DNA of 56,979 nucleotides from Bacteroidales bacterium (GTDB lineage Bacteria; Bacteroidota; Bacteroidia; Bacteroidales; Muribaculaceae). The DNA lies in contig JAJBUH010000107.1 of assembly GCA_020860445.1 (NCBI GenBank), positions 1-56,979 of the forward strand, written 5' to 3'. Numbering within the stretch: position 1 is the stretch's first letter; the number at the start of each line of letters is the position of its first letter. This document shows positions 8,594 to 16,250 of this stretch, one piece after another. The notes beneath the pieces are model-generated. The model searched no databases. It saw only the letters and a program-made list of their open reading frames with translations, and was not told where the DNA came from. The translations under genes were made by a program, and so were the position numbers.

Positions 8594-8599
8594 TAATTT

Positions 8600-10306
8600 T
8601 TACCAGAAGTACCAGTAGAAGGCTGCGGTGATGCAGAGGATGATGATTGAGTTGAGGATATCCCAACCATTCCAGCTGGCGCGGGTTGCAGCGCGCTGCT
8701 CAGGAGTAGAGGTACCGAATACCAAGCCCTTGATCTTGGCCGGGTCGGGAGCCTTGGTGCACAGCGACACCACAACTACTACCAAGAGACAGAATACAAG
8801 CATCCAACCGCTGAAGAAGAGCCAGTTGACATCGTAGAAGATGTATTTGAACCAGTTGTCTGCTCCCTCGCCGCCTGTGTAAGCAATCTTGGCGCTGAGG
8901 CGGGTAAGACCGATGGCGAGACCGGCAATAAGGCCCCACATACCGCCTTGGGCTGTTGCCCTCTTCCAGCAGACACCGAGCAAGAACGCCGAAGCGATAC
9001 CCGGAGCAAGCACTGACTGCACATCCTGTAGATATAGGTAAAGCACATCGCCCACCGAACGCATCACAGGAATCCAGAGGATACCGAGCAACACGATCAC
9101 CACGGTAGCGGCCTGACCGATGCGAACCACCTTCTTAGGATTAGCTTCGGGGTGATAGCGCTGGTAGAAGTCGACCGTGAACAGGGCGGCACTCGAGTTG
9201 AAGAGTGAAGCAAGCGAAGACATAAGGGCCGCGAGGATACCGCAGACGATTAGGCCTTTTACGCCGGCCGGGAGCAGTTTGGCTACCAGGGTCGGGAAAG
9301 CGGCGTCGGTGTTGAGGTTACCATTTGCGAGGAAGGGCAGGAAGTTGCCAGTCTTCTGATGCAGAGCGAAAGCAATCATGCCGGGAATGAGGAACAAGAA
9401 CACGGGGAGCAGCTTGAGGTAAGCGCCAAAGATGGTGCCTCGGCGGCTTTCCTTTTCGTTCTTACCAGAGAGGACGCGCTGTACGATGAACTGGTCGGTA
9501 CACCAGTACCAGAAACCGATAACTGCCGAACCAATAAGGGCGCCCAGCCAAGGATACTGCGGGTCGTCGTTTGAGCGCATAAGGTTGACCATTGTGTCGC
9601 CACGGGTCACCTCTTCGCCAGTGACGGAATCGCGCCAAGTGATGATTTGGTCGCCGCAGATGCGCATCATCTCATCCCATCCGCCCAGGGCCTTGAGGCC
9701 GAGCCAGAGGATGATGAACGAACCAAGCAGCAAGATCGGGGTCTGCAGCACTGAGGTGTACAACACAGATTTCATGCCGCCGAAGATAGTGTAGAGAGCG
9801 GTGAGCACCACGAGGCCGATAGCGGCAATCCAGAAGAAGTCAATGCCCCAGAGGCTCTCGATGCCGAACACCTGCTGGAACACGAGGCCGCCAGCATAGA
9901 CAGTCACAGCCACCTTGGTGAGCACGTAGCTGATCAGAGAGATAAGCGAGAGGATGGTGCGCGATGCGCCATTGTAGCGGCGCTCGAGGAATTCAGGCAT
10001 GGTGATTACCATGGAGCGAGTGTAGAACGGCACAAATACCCAGCCGAGGATCAGGATCATCCAACCCTGAATCTCCCAGTGGGCCATTGCCATACCAGAT
10101 GAAGCGCCAGAGCCGGCGAGGCCGATGAGGTGCTCTGAACCAATGTTAGAAGCGAAGATTGAGGCACCAATAGCTATCCAAGTAGCATCCTTGCCCCCGA
10201 GGAAGTAGTCTTCGGCATTGCCCTGCTTCTGCCGAGTGACCCATACGATGATGCCAATCAGGGCTATGAAGAATAACCCGATGACAATCCAGTCTAGAGT
10301 TCCCAT
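8600..10306 (-). CDS. sodium/solute symporter (SSS family), probable arabinose importer
   Basis: A 568-residue inner-membrane protein of the sodium:solute symporter family (SglT-like). The N-terminus 'LDWIVIGLFFIALIGIIVWVTR' is TM1, followed by 'NAEDYFLGGKDATWIAIGASIFASNIGSEHLIGLAG', the diagnostic SSS stretch around TM2. 'YWCTDQFIVQRVLSGK' is another conserved block, and about 14 hydrophobic segments are visible. It lies between galM and araD, in the same place as the AraP-type transporter of Bacteroides arabinose operons, so L-arabinose is the likely substrate (inference from context). Glucose/galactose-type SSS sugars cannot be excluded. Confidence 0.88.
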   Translation of the reverse strand: MGTLDWIVIGLFFIALIGIIVWVTRQKQGNAEDYFLGGKDATWIAIGASIFASNIGSEHLIGLAGSGASSGMAMAHWEIQGWMILILGWVFVPFYTRSMVITMPEFLERRYNGASRTILSLISLISYVLTKVAVTVYAGGLVFQQVFGIESLWGIDFFWIAAIGLVVLTALYTIFGGMKSVLYTSVLQTPILLLGSFIILWLGLKALGGWDEMMRICGDQIITWRDSVTGEEVTRGDTMVNLMRSNDDPQYPWLGALIGSAVIGFWYWCTDQFIVQRVLSGKNEKESRRGTIFGAYLKLLPVFLFLIPGMIAFALHQKTGNFLPFLANGNLNTDAAFPTLVAKLLPAGVKGLIVCGILAALMSSLASLFNSSAALFTVDFYQRYHPEANPKKVVRIGQAATVVIVLLGILWIPVMRSVGDVLYLYLQDVQSVLAPGIASAFLLGVCWKRATAQGGMWGLIAGLAIGLTRLSAKIAYTGGEGADNWFKYIFYDVNWLFFSGWMLVFCLLVVVVVSLCTKAPDPAKIKGLVFGTSTPEQRAATRASWNGWDILNSIIILCITAAFYWYFW

Positions 10307-10351
10307 ATTCTGAGTGTGATAAATAGTTGATTAGTTTATCGTGGTTAGGTA

Positions 10352-11500
10352 TTATTTCTGTACACCAAATTTAAATATACAGTGGCTGTGGTATGTTTGT
10401 CCCGGCTCGAGAGTGGCGCTTGGCCAAGTGGGTTTGTTAGGGGTGTCGGGGTATTTCTGCGATTCAAGGCAGATGCCAGCGCGCTGGTTGTAGACGTTTC
10501 CGCCCTTGCCGCTGACTGTGCCGTCGAGGAAGTTGCCTGAATAGATTTGGATACCGGGCTCGTTGGTGTAGACCTCGAGGGTGATGCCGGTGATGGGCGA
10601 TGAGAGGGTAACAGCTACCTTCTGGTCATCGCCAGCGGTGTCGAGCACCCAGTTGTGGTCATAGCCGTTGCCATTGCGCAGCTGCTCGCAGTCGACGGTG
10701 ATTTCTTCGCCCACGGCCTTAGCCTCGGTGAAGTCGAAGGGAGTCTCCTTGACGCTGGCAATTTCGCCAGTGGTCATATAGGTGCTGTCGACGGGGGTGA
10801 AGAGCGAAGCGTTGACCTGCATCACGCAGTTGGTGACGGGGATGTTGGGATCGCCATTGAGGTTGAAATATGAGTGGTTGGTCATGTTGATGACCGTAGT
10901 CTTGTCGGTGGTAGCGGTGTAGTCGATGTCGATAGCGTTGTCATCGGTGAGAGTGTAGGTGACTTCGGCGGTGACATTGCCGGGGAAGTTGTTGTCGCCG
11001 TCGGGCGAGTTCATTACCAATGTGATGGAATTGTCAGAGACTTGCTTCACGTCGTAGACCTGGTATTGCCAGCCAGTGGGGCCTCCGTGCAAGCAGTGTC
11101 CGAAATTGTTTTGGGGGAGCTTGATGCTGTCGCCGTCGATTACAAGACGTCCCTGGTTGATGCGGTTGGCATAGCGTCCGATGGCTGCGCCAAAGTCGCT
11201 GGGGATGTTGATGTAGTCGGCAATGCTGTCAAAGCCGAGGACCACATCCTTGAAGTCGCCGTTTTTGTCGGGCACCATGATCGAGACGAGGCGTCCGCCA
11301 AAGTTGGTGACGCAAACTTCCATGCCAGAAGGATTAGTGAGCTTGTAGAGACCAGTGGTCTTGCCGTTGACCTGAGCAACGAAGTTGTCAGGGTCGAGGC
11401 CTGAGCGCGTCAGCTGCTTCTCGGGATTGCTCGAGCAGGATACGCCAAGCAAAGCAATGATGGCAGAAGCGGCCAAGGAATTTAGCTTAATTGCTTTCAT
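10352..11500 (-). CDS. galM: aldose 1-epimerase (mutarotase), lipoprotein
   Basis: A 382-residue lipoprotein mutarotase interconverting alpha and beta anomers of aldoses. The N-terminus has a lipobox (LLGVSCSS, Cys about 22), placing it at a membrane in the periplasm or surface. GalM motifs: 'CLHGGPTGWQYQVY', 'NMTNHSYFNLNG' (catalytic His) and 'GICLESQKYPDTPN' (catalytic Glu). It is the first gene of the arabinose operon, corresponding to the AraM position in Bacteroides, so it probably supplies the anomer used by the symporter or isomerase (inference). A promoter-like sequence lies 40-65 nt upstream. Confidence 0.93.
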   Translation of the reverse strand: MKAIKLNSLAASAIIALLGVSCSSNPEKQLTRSGLDPDNFVAQVNGKTTGLYKLTNPSGMEVCVTNFGGRLVSIMVPDKNGDFKDVVLGFDSIADYINIPSDFGAAIGRYANRINQGRLVIDGDSIKLPQNNFGHCLHGGPTGWQYQVYDVKQVSDNSITLVMNSPDGDNNFPGNVTAEVTYTLTDDNAIDIDYTATTDKTTVINMTNHSYFNLNGDPNIPVTNCVMQVNASLFTPVDSTYMTTGEIASVKETPFDFTEAKAVGEEITVDCEQLRNGNGYDHNWVLDTAGDDQKVAVTLSSPITGITLEVYTNEPGIQIYSGNFLDGTVSGKGGNVYNQRAGICLESQKYPDTPNKPTWPSATLEPGQTYHSHCIFKFGVQK

Positions 11501-11538
11501 CGATGAGAAGGTATAAATTTAAAGTAATTTTCTGACTG

Positions 11539-11566
11539 CAAATATAATGATTTTTTTCACGACAAA
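11539..11566 (-). promoter_or_regulatory. candidate promoter of the arabinose operon
   Basis: On the minus strand, TATATTTG (11539-11546) fits the Bacteroidetes -7 consensus TAnnTTTG, and a TTTG lies upstream (11563-11566). The spacer is 16 nt, shorter than the usual 19-21, so the -33 assignment is uncertain. The -7 box ends about 38 nt before the galM start. Confidence 0.5.
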
Positions 11567-11650
11567 AGCACCAAAAACGGTTGAATTTTGTTACAATTGT
11601 CTATATCTACACCAAAATTATCCATTTATTGACATAAAAAATCGGTCATA

Positions 11651-11710
11651 GATGATTTTTTCATCACAAACCCCTCAATCCGTACCATTGGCAGAGGTTG
11701 AGGGGGTTGT
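11651..11710 (-). terminator. stem-loop region downstream of the GH2 gene
   Basis: Downstream of the GH2 stop (minus strand) there is a 13-bp stem with one mismatch (11666-11678 pairing with 11698-11710, core CCCCTCAA/TTGAGGGG). Next to it is a small GATGA/TCATC hairpin (11651-11665). No clear U-tract follows the large stem, so termination efficiency is uncertain. Confidence 0.5.
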
Positions 11711-11732
11711 GATTAGAGCCGGGAGTAGAGGT

Positions 11733-14513
11733 TCAATCATAGCTAATGTTACGTAATTCTTTGACGGCTGTTGCGCTGGCTTGGCCGGTGAGCAACGAGC
11801 GCAGAGCATCGGGCGAGAGGGCGGTGGCTGGGGCAAAACCAGGCCCGGCCATGTAGTCGATGAGCGAGGCCAGAAGCTGTCGTCCCTCGGGTTTTTCATT
11901 GAGGGCAGAGAGCGGGGTCATCAGCAGCATCAGCTTGCCTGGGCCCACGCCAAACTCCATCACAAGGCCCAGCCTGTGATTACGCTCAACATTGTCGATA
12001 GCTTGCACGATTGGGATGTGGCCCTCGGGATTGAGAGCGTCAAGCACCAAGGGGTAGCCCATCTTGGCCGGGATGAACCATTGCCAGTCGGAGTGGAAAT
12101 CGGTTGGGAATTGGCTCAAGGCAGGGTGCTCTGCTTGTATCAGAAGTCCCATTGTGCCAGGTGAGACAGGCTTATTAGCATTGTGGCTGATGGTGCTGAA
12201 CATGCGATAGTTCCAGTAATCGGTAGTGAATAGGCCACCTACGGTAGCGCTCTCTACCTCTTCTTGTTGAGGTAATAGGAGTACTTTCTGGCCCTGGCTA
12301 AGGGCGGCGATGGCATCATTAATCGTCTCGGTGATTAGGATGCCTTGGATTGAGTCAGTAAATGCTTGGTGCTCAGGATAAACCCAGAAATCATAGATAT
12401 TATCGACTGGCATACCGAGCAGTTCTAGCTGGAGCCTTATTTTGTATGGGTATGCCATCTGGGGCGCGCGCATCGAGATAGTGTCGACGAGCGCATAGCC
12501 CTGGCCAGTGGGTATGCGGTGGGTGTCGCCGTAGACCGGGATGCCTTCGTCATCTATGAATCGCCAACGTAGGGCTCTCCCAGCCAAGTCTTTGCCGCTG
12601 TAATTGGCCACAGAGATGCGCCCTTGGATATTTTGACCGCCTTGGTAGCAGAATTGCGGAAACTCCCCCATCAGCACCACCTTGTCGCACGATTGGCGCC
12701 ACTCCTTGGGCGAGATAGCCCCCTTGCTATCCATAAATGCATCGAGTACGCCTACCAAAGCAGTGCCTTGGCCGGGATAGTCCTGCAGGTCAAGCAATTG
12801 GAAACCAGCCATCTGGGGCGTGCGCAGATTCATCTCCATATCAGCCTTGTATAGCCTGGCAGCCCAGTGGCTTGAGGCGTTGAAGAAATCCTCGGCTTGG
12901 TCAAGCAGGTTGGCTGAATCCATGCGAGATTTGAAGATGTTGAGATTTCGGGGCTCAAGCACGCCGGTGTACTTATCTATCTCCCGGAAATCTGGCATCG
13001 ACTGGTATTGGCCAGTCTCATGGCCAAGGACTGGAATATGTGCTTGGAGGATGGCTTTCTCAAAAGTAGTGACAGAATTGGGGTACTCGTGATTGAGGAT
13101 GCCCCCATCGGCAGCATCGGCAAATGAGAACGAGGCGCGGGCATGAGAACTATATCCATCATACCCCTCGCCAGCCCCTACGCGGCAAGTCACAAAGAAG
13201 TCTTCGCCCGGTTGCGCGCCTTTGTATCCAAGGTAAGCATTTGACCCATAAGCATAGAGCGTCTCGGGCGCGATAGTGCGCAGGTCGGTTACAAATTCGT
13301 CCATCAGGTCTTCCTCGCCCCATAGCTCATTGCCGAGCGAGAACATCACAAATGAGGGATGGTTACGGTAAGCCTTAAGGATTTGCTGGCCATCGGTGCG
13401 AAGAAAATCCATCAGGAAATCCTCAGAGCGATTGAATGTTCCCCAGATGGTGAGCTCGGGCTGCAGGTATACACCCTCAATGTCCGCAGCCTCAAAGCAA
13501 GCTTCGGGTGGACACCAGGAGTGGAAGCGCACATGGTTGAGACCATACGACTTGATGGTCTGGAAGTACTGGCGCCACCCATCGACATCCATTGGCGGGT
13601 AGCCCGTAAGGGGAAATACGCAAGCATCATGGCGCCCACGCAGGAAGGTCAGAGTATCATTAATGTAGAAATGTCGATTCTTTGCCTTGAAGTCGCGCAG
13701 AGCCGCGTAGGTGCTAAGTTCGTCTTGGCCAGGTATTTTTGCAGTGACGCGATGTCGCGCCGGTTGCCATTCGCTCCAGGTGCGAGCGGTGTCACCGAGC
13801 TGGAGAATAGCAGTGTATATCGAGGTGCCATGCTTTAGCTTAAGGGTCGAGGAGTTAAGGCCTGATGAGATAGTCATCTTTAGGCCATCGGCAGGGTGGG
13901 CCACGCGAGCAGTGACCTCGATGCAGTGGCCAGGCAGCGGTCGGCAGGTAAGCGAAGAAATATGGGTGGGCTTTACGGCTTGGAAGTCGATGCGGCCGAG
14001 AATGCCGTTCCAATTGGTTTGGGTGGATTCGCAGCAGGCATGAGAGTTGCTTTTTACTTGGGCTGGGATGCGTTCGCCATTGTCGACCATCACAGTGATA
14101 TGATGTTGGCCCGGGGAGAGTTGGCCAAGTTCGTATCTCTGTGCCGAAGAGATAAGGGTACTTGAGCCAATCTCTTGGTCGTCAATCCATACGGTAGTGG
14201 GGCGAGTACGTTCGAGGGTGAGCAGGGTATGGTGGCCAGCCCAAGACTCTGGGACGAAGAATGAACGGGTGTAGAAGGCTGGGCCCGTATAGGTGACCTT
14301 GCGTGACAGTTGAGTGGTCTCAGAGTAATCTTGGTTGGGGGCTCCAATCATGGCCTCGTCGAGGGTACCAGGGAGGGTAATGGAGTGTGATTCAGCGTTT
14401 TTGCTACCGAGGCGCACCTTCCATTCGCCGCTGAGGTCGATGCGTGGGCGGTCGGCCGAGGCAGCGAGGGCGATGGTGGAAATAAGGAAAAGATATAGTA
14501 GTCGTGTTATCAT
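11733..14513 (-). CDS. glycoside hydrolase family 2 (beta-galactosidase/beta-glycosidase type), secreted
   Basis: A 926-residue secreted GH2 enzyme. It has an N-terminal signal peptide (MITRLLYLFLISTIALAASA), then a jelly-roll sugar-binding domain ('IDLSGEWKVRLG', 'GPAFYTRSFFVPESWAG', 'TVWIDDQEIG'). The TIM barrel follows: the acid/base lies in 'FSLGNELWG' (Glu about 396) and the probable nucleophile in 'LGHETGQY' (Glu about 499). 'FLRGRHDACVFPLTGYPPMDVDGW' matches the barrel entry of GH2 enzymes that act on side-chain or uronic/galactosyl residues; the exact sugar cannot be read from the sequence. The C-terminal region has beta-rich domains. It is monocistronic, between a DUF3108 gene and the arabinose operon, with no SusC/D partner. 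Confidence 0.88.
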   Translation of the reverse strand: MITRLLYLFLISTIALAASADRPRIDLSGEWKVRLGSKNAESHSITLPGTLDEAMIGAPNQDYSETTQLSRKVTYTGPAFYTRSFFVPESWAGHHTLLTLERTRPTTVWIDDQEIGSSTLISSAQRYELGQLSPGQHHITVMVDNGERIPAQVKSNSHACCESTQTNWNGILGRIDFQAVKPTHISSLTCRPLPGHCIEVTARVAHPADGLKMTISSGLNSSTLKLKHGTSIYTAILQLGDTARTWSEWQPARHRVTAKIPGQDELSTYAALRDFKAKNRHFYINDTLTFLRGRHDACVFPLTGYPPMDVDGWRQYFQTIKSYGLNHVRFHSWCPPEACFEAADIEGVYLQPELTIWGTFNRSEDFLMDFLRTDGQQILKAYRNHPSFVMFSLGNELWGEEDLMDEFVTDLRTIAPETLYAYGSNAYLGYKGAQPGEDFFVTCRVGAGEGYDGYSSHARASFSFADAADGGILNHEYPNSVTTFEKAILQAHIPVLGHETGQYQSMPDFREIDKYTGVLEPRNLNIFKSRMDSANLLDQAEDFFNASSHWAARLYKADMEMNLRTPQMAGFQLLDLQDYPGQGTALVGVLDAFMDSKGAISPKEWRQSCDKVVLMGEFPQFCYQGGQNIQGRISVANYSGKDLAGRALRWRFIDDEGIPVYGDTHRIPTGQGYALVDTISMRAPQMAYPYKIRLQLELLGMPVDNIYDFWVYPEHQAFTDSIQGILITETINDAIAALSQGQKVLLLPQQEEVESATVGGLFTTDYWNYRMFSTISHNANKPVSPGTMGLLIQAEHPALSQFPTDFHSDWQWFIPAKMGYPLVLDALNPEGHIPIVQAIDNVERNHRLGLVMEFGVGPGKLMLLMTPLSALNEKPEGRQLLASLIDYMAGPGFAPATALSPDALRSLLTGQASATAVKELRNISYD

Positions 14514-14530
14514 GCTATTTTATTTGCACG

Positions 14531-14538
14531 CAAAAATA
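14531..14538 (-). promoter_or_regulatory. candidate -7 box of the GH2 gene
   Basis: On the minus strand the sequence reads TATTTTTG, fitting TAnnTTTG, 17 nt before the GH2 start codon. No TTTG is found at the expected -33 distance; that position falls inside the preceding terminator palindrome. Confidence 0.4.
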
Positions 14539-14540
14539 CA

Positions 14541-14568
14541 AAAAATCCTCGAATATTCGAGGATTTTT
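14541..14568 (-). terminator. perfect 28-bp palindrome terminator after the DUF3108 gene
   Basis: A perfect 28-bp palindrome with arms AAAAATCCTCGAAT and ATTCGAGGATTTTT, lying 22 nt past the DUF3108 stop codon. The T-runs at both ends let it act as an intrinsic terminator in either direction. It abuts the GH2 -7 box. Confidence 0.8.
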
Positions 14569-14590
14569 AGATTTTTATTTGAGGGGGAGG

Positions 14591-15292
14591 TTAGTGGAGG
14601 GCCATGTCGACGTGGCCGATTTTGATGTCTGCAGCGAAGAGGATGGGCAGGTGGGTGGATTGGGATATCTCACACTGCACGGGATAGTCGAGCATGCGTC
14701 CGTGATAGCTGTATTGGAAAGTGATTGAGTAGACGGGCGTAGAGCCATCAACCGAGCTGGTCGAAGTGCCATTGTAGGTGATTTTCAGCTCGTTGCTGCC
14801 ATCAGCTCCGCTGATAGGTATCGTCACGGTCTGGCCATCTGAGAGGCTGTTCCAGTCGATAGCCGAGGCGTAATAGAACATCGAGATCATGTTGGCCGTG
14901 ATAGTTACAGCCTCCATAGTGGCATCATCGGCATCAAGGCTGCCTTGCCCAAGTATATTCTTGTAATTGGCTGGCGAGTTGAGGTCGACAGTCTGCCCCT
15001 CGCGAGGCTTGCGGTACCAACCGTTGACATAAGAGATGGATTCGGCCGATGGGGTAACGGTTGCGCGGAGCGTGTCAGCAATACTGTATACGCGGCCTTC
15101 CCACGGGATGCTATGGCCTGTGATGGTGCCCGAGAAGTCATCGCCGCTCTGGCTGATTCCTACATGAGCCTCGCCAATGTTGAGATCGACAAGTCCCCAG
15201 CGCCAATGCACATCATACGAATAATCTTGCGCCGAGGCCGAAATGCAGCATACTATAGCTGCGGCTATGGACATAAAAATCGAGTGTTTCAT
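14591..15292 (-). CDS. secreted DUF3108 family protein
   Basis: A 233-residue exported protein with signal peptide MKHSIFMSIAAAIVCCISASA followed by 'QDYSYDVHWRWGLVDLNIGEAHV'. The pattern 'YSIADTLRATVTP' and the later 'YSITFQYSYHGRMLDYPV...ILFAADIKIG' fits DUF3108, a beta-rich domain of unknown function found in Bacteroidetes envelope proteins. The start codon is embedded in a perfect 17-bp inverted repeat (15280-15321), so ribosome access may be controlled by mRNA structure. A strong terminator follows. It lies 106 nt downstream of lpxA on the same strand, and co-transcription is possible but not shown. Its function is unknown. Confidence 0.8.
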   Translation of the reverse strand: MKHSIFMSIAAAIVCCISASAQDYSYDVHWRWGLVDLNIGEAHVGISQSGDDFSGTITGHSIPWEGRVYSIADTLRATVTPSAESISYVNGWYRKPREGQTVDLNSPANYKNILGQGSLDADDATMEAVTITANMISMFYYASAIDWNSLSDGQTVTIPISGADGSNELKITYNGTSTSSVDGSTPVYSITFQYSYHGRMLDYPVQCEISQSTHLPILFAADIKIGHVDMALH

Positions 15293-15321
15293 AATATTCG
15301 TTTTTATTATGAAACACTCGA
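15280..15321 (-). promoter_or_regulatory. 17-bp inverted repeat enclosing the DUF3108 start codon
   Basis: The arms 15280-15296 (TCGAGTGTTTCATAATA) and 15305-15321 are exact reverse complements with an 8-nt loop. The ATG (15290-15292) and codons 2-5 form one arm. In RNA this would hide the start codon in a 17-bp stem; in DNA it could be an operator. It is not followed by a stop/U-tract context on the minus strand, so it is not a simple terminator of the upstream lpxA transcript. Confidence 0.8.
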
Positions 15322-15398
15322 CAAAAAATAATGTTGACTGTATCCTTTTAATTAGGTGACTCAGAGGGCTCTTTGCAAATCACCTTAAAAGCTGGAGC

Positions 15399-16186
15399 TT
15401 AGTCCTGGGTCTTTACCTTGATGCCGACGATGCGCAGATTGTTATCGCGGATGAAGTTGAGGATGTTGCGACGTATCTCATTGTCGTCGATGTCGGCCTC
15501 GATGCGCTTGAGGGCGTTGAATACCGAGGTCTGGGTCTGATAGATGTGGCGATAAGCTTTGGCGGCATCTTCAATCTGATTATCGGTGAAGCCTTTCTTC
15601 TTCATAATGAAGGAGTTGACACCGTAGTAGCCAGCGGGATTATGAGCCATGATGGTATATGGGGCACATTGCTGCTGATGCGGCACCCGCCCTTGATGAG
15701 CGACCATTGGCCGATGCGCGATTTCTCGTGCACGATAGCGTTGGACGACAGCACGCAGCAAGATTCGATGATTACATCGCCAGCGATGGTCACGCCATTG
15801 CCGATGACAGCAGGACCCTCGATTACTGAATCGTGCCCGATGTGAGTCTCAGCCATGATGAAGCACTCGTTGCCGATGCGGGTACCGCCCTCGGAATAGA
15901 TGCCTCGGTTGATGATTACCTGCTCGCGGATCATATTGTTGTCGCCGATAAAGCAGTAGGTCTGTTCGCCTTTCCAGCGGAAGTCCTGAGGGTCAGCGCC
16001 GATGATGGCTCCCTGGAACACCTTGTTGTTCTTGCCCATGCGAGTGCCATTGATAATGCTGGCATAGGGCATGATTTCGCAATTGTCGCCTATCTCTACG
16101 TTGTCATCGATATAGGCGAAAGGATGGATTTTGACATTCTGGCCCAGTTTTGCGCCAGGATTGACAAAAGCAAGTTCGCTGATCAT
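15399..16186 (-). pseudogene. lpxA: UDP-N-acetylglucosamine acyltransferase with an apparent 1-nt frameshift
   Basis: LpxA adds the first acyl chain to UDP-GlcNAc in lipid A synthesis. The first 178 residues (16186 down to about 15665) are normal: left-handed beta-helix hexapeptide repeats ('GAKLGQNVKIHPFAYID', 'IMPYASIINGT'), 'GADPQDFRWKGE' and the catalytic-His region 'AETHIGHDSVIEGP'. After 'GCRISSNVP' the frame runs into an aberrant 16-residue tail. The missing C-terminal half ('YTIMAHNPAGYYGVNSFIMKKKGF' continuing to 15399) is intact in the next frame. Restoring one C in the CCCC run (plus-strand G at 15661-15664) gives NVPPYTIMAHNP, the expected LpxA sequence, and a normal 262-residue protein. 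lpxA is normally essential, so a sequencing or assembly error is the most likely cause. It lies 64 nt after the efflux operon. Confidence 0.9.
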
Positions 16187-16207
16187 AGAGGTATGGTATT
16201 TTGTGTC

Positions 16208-16233
16208 TTTAGCTTTTGGTTTTTAGCTTTTGG
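16208..16233. repeat. TTTAGCTTTTGG direct repeat upstream of lpxA
   Basis: Two copies of TTTAGCTTTTGG in tandem sit between the outer-membrane efflux gene and lpxA. The reverse complement resembles the CAAAAACTAAAAACTAAA words at 31981-32001. This is a minor member of the intergenic word-array pattern. Confidence 0.6.
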
Positions 16234-16250
16234 AGAATTACGCCCAGGCC

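Noticed and set aside
15655-15690. Programmed ribosomal frameshift in lpxA
   Set aside because: There is no convincing slippery heptamer or downstream stimulatory structure, and lpxA is not known to use recoding; a missing base is simpler.
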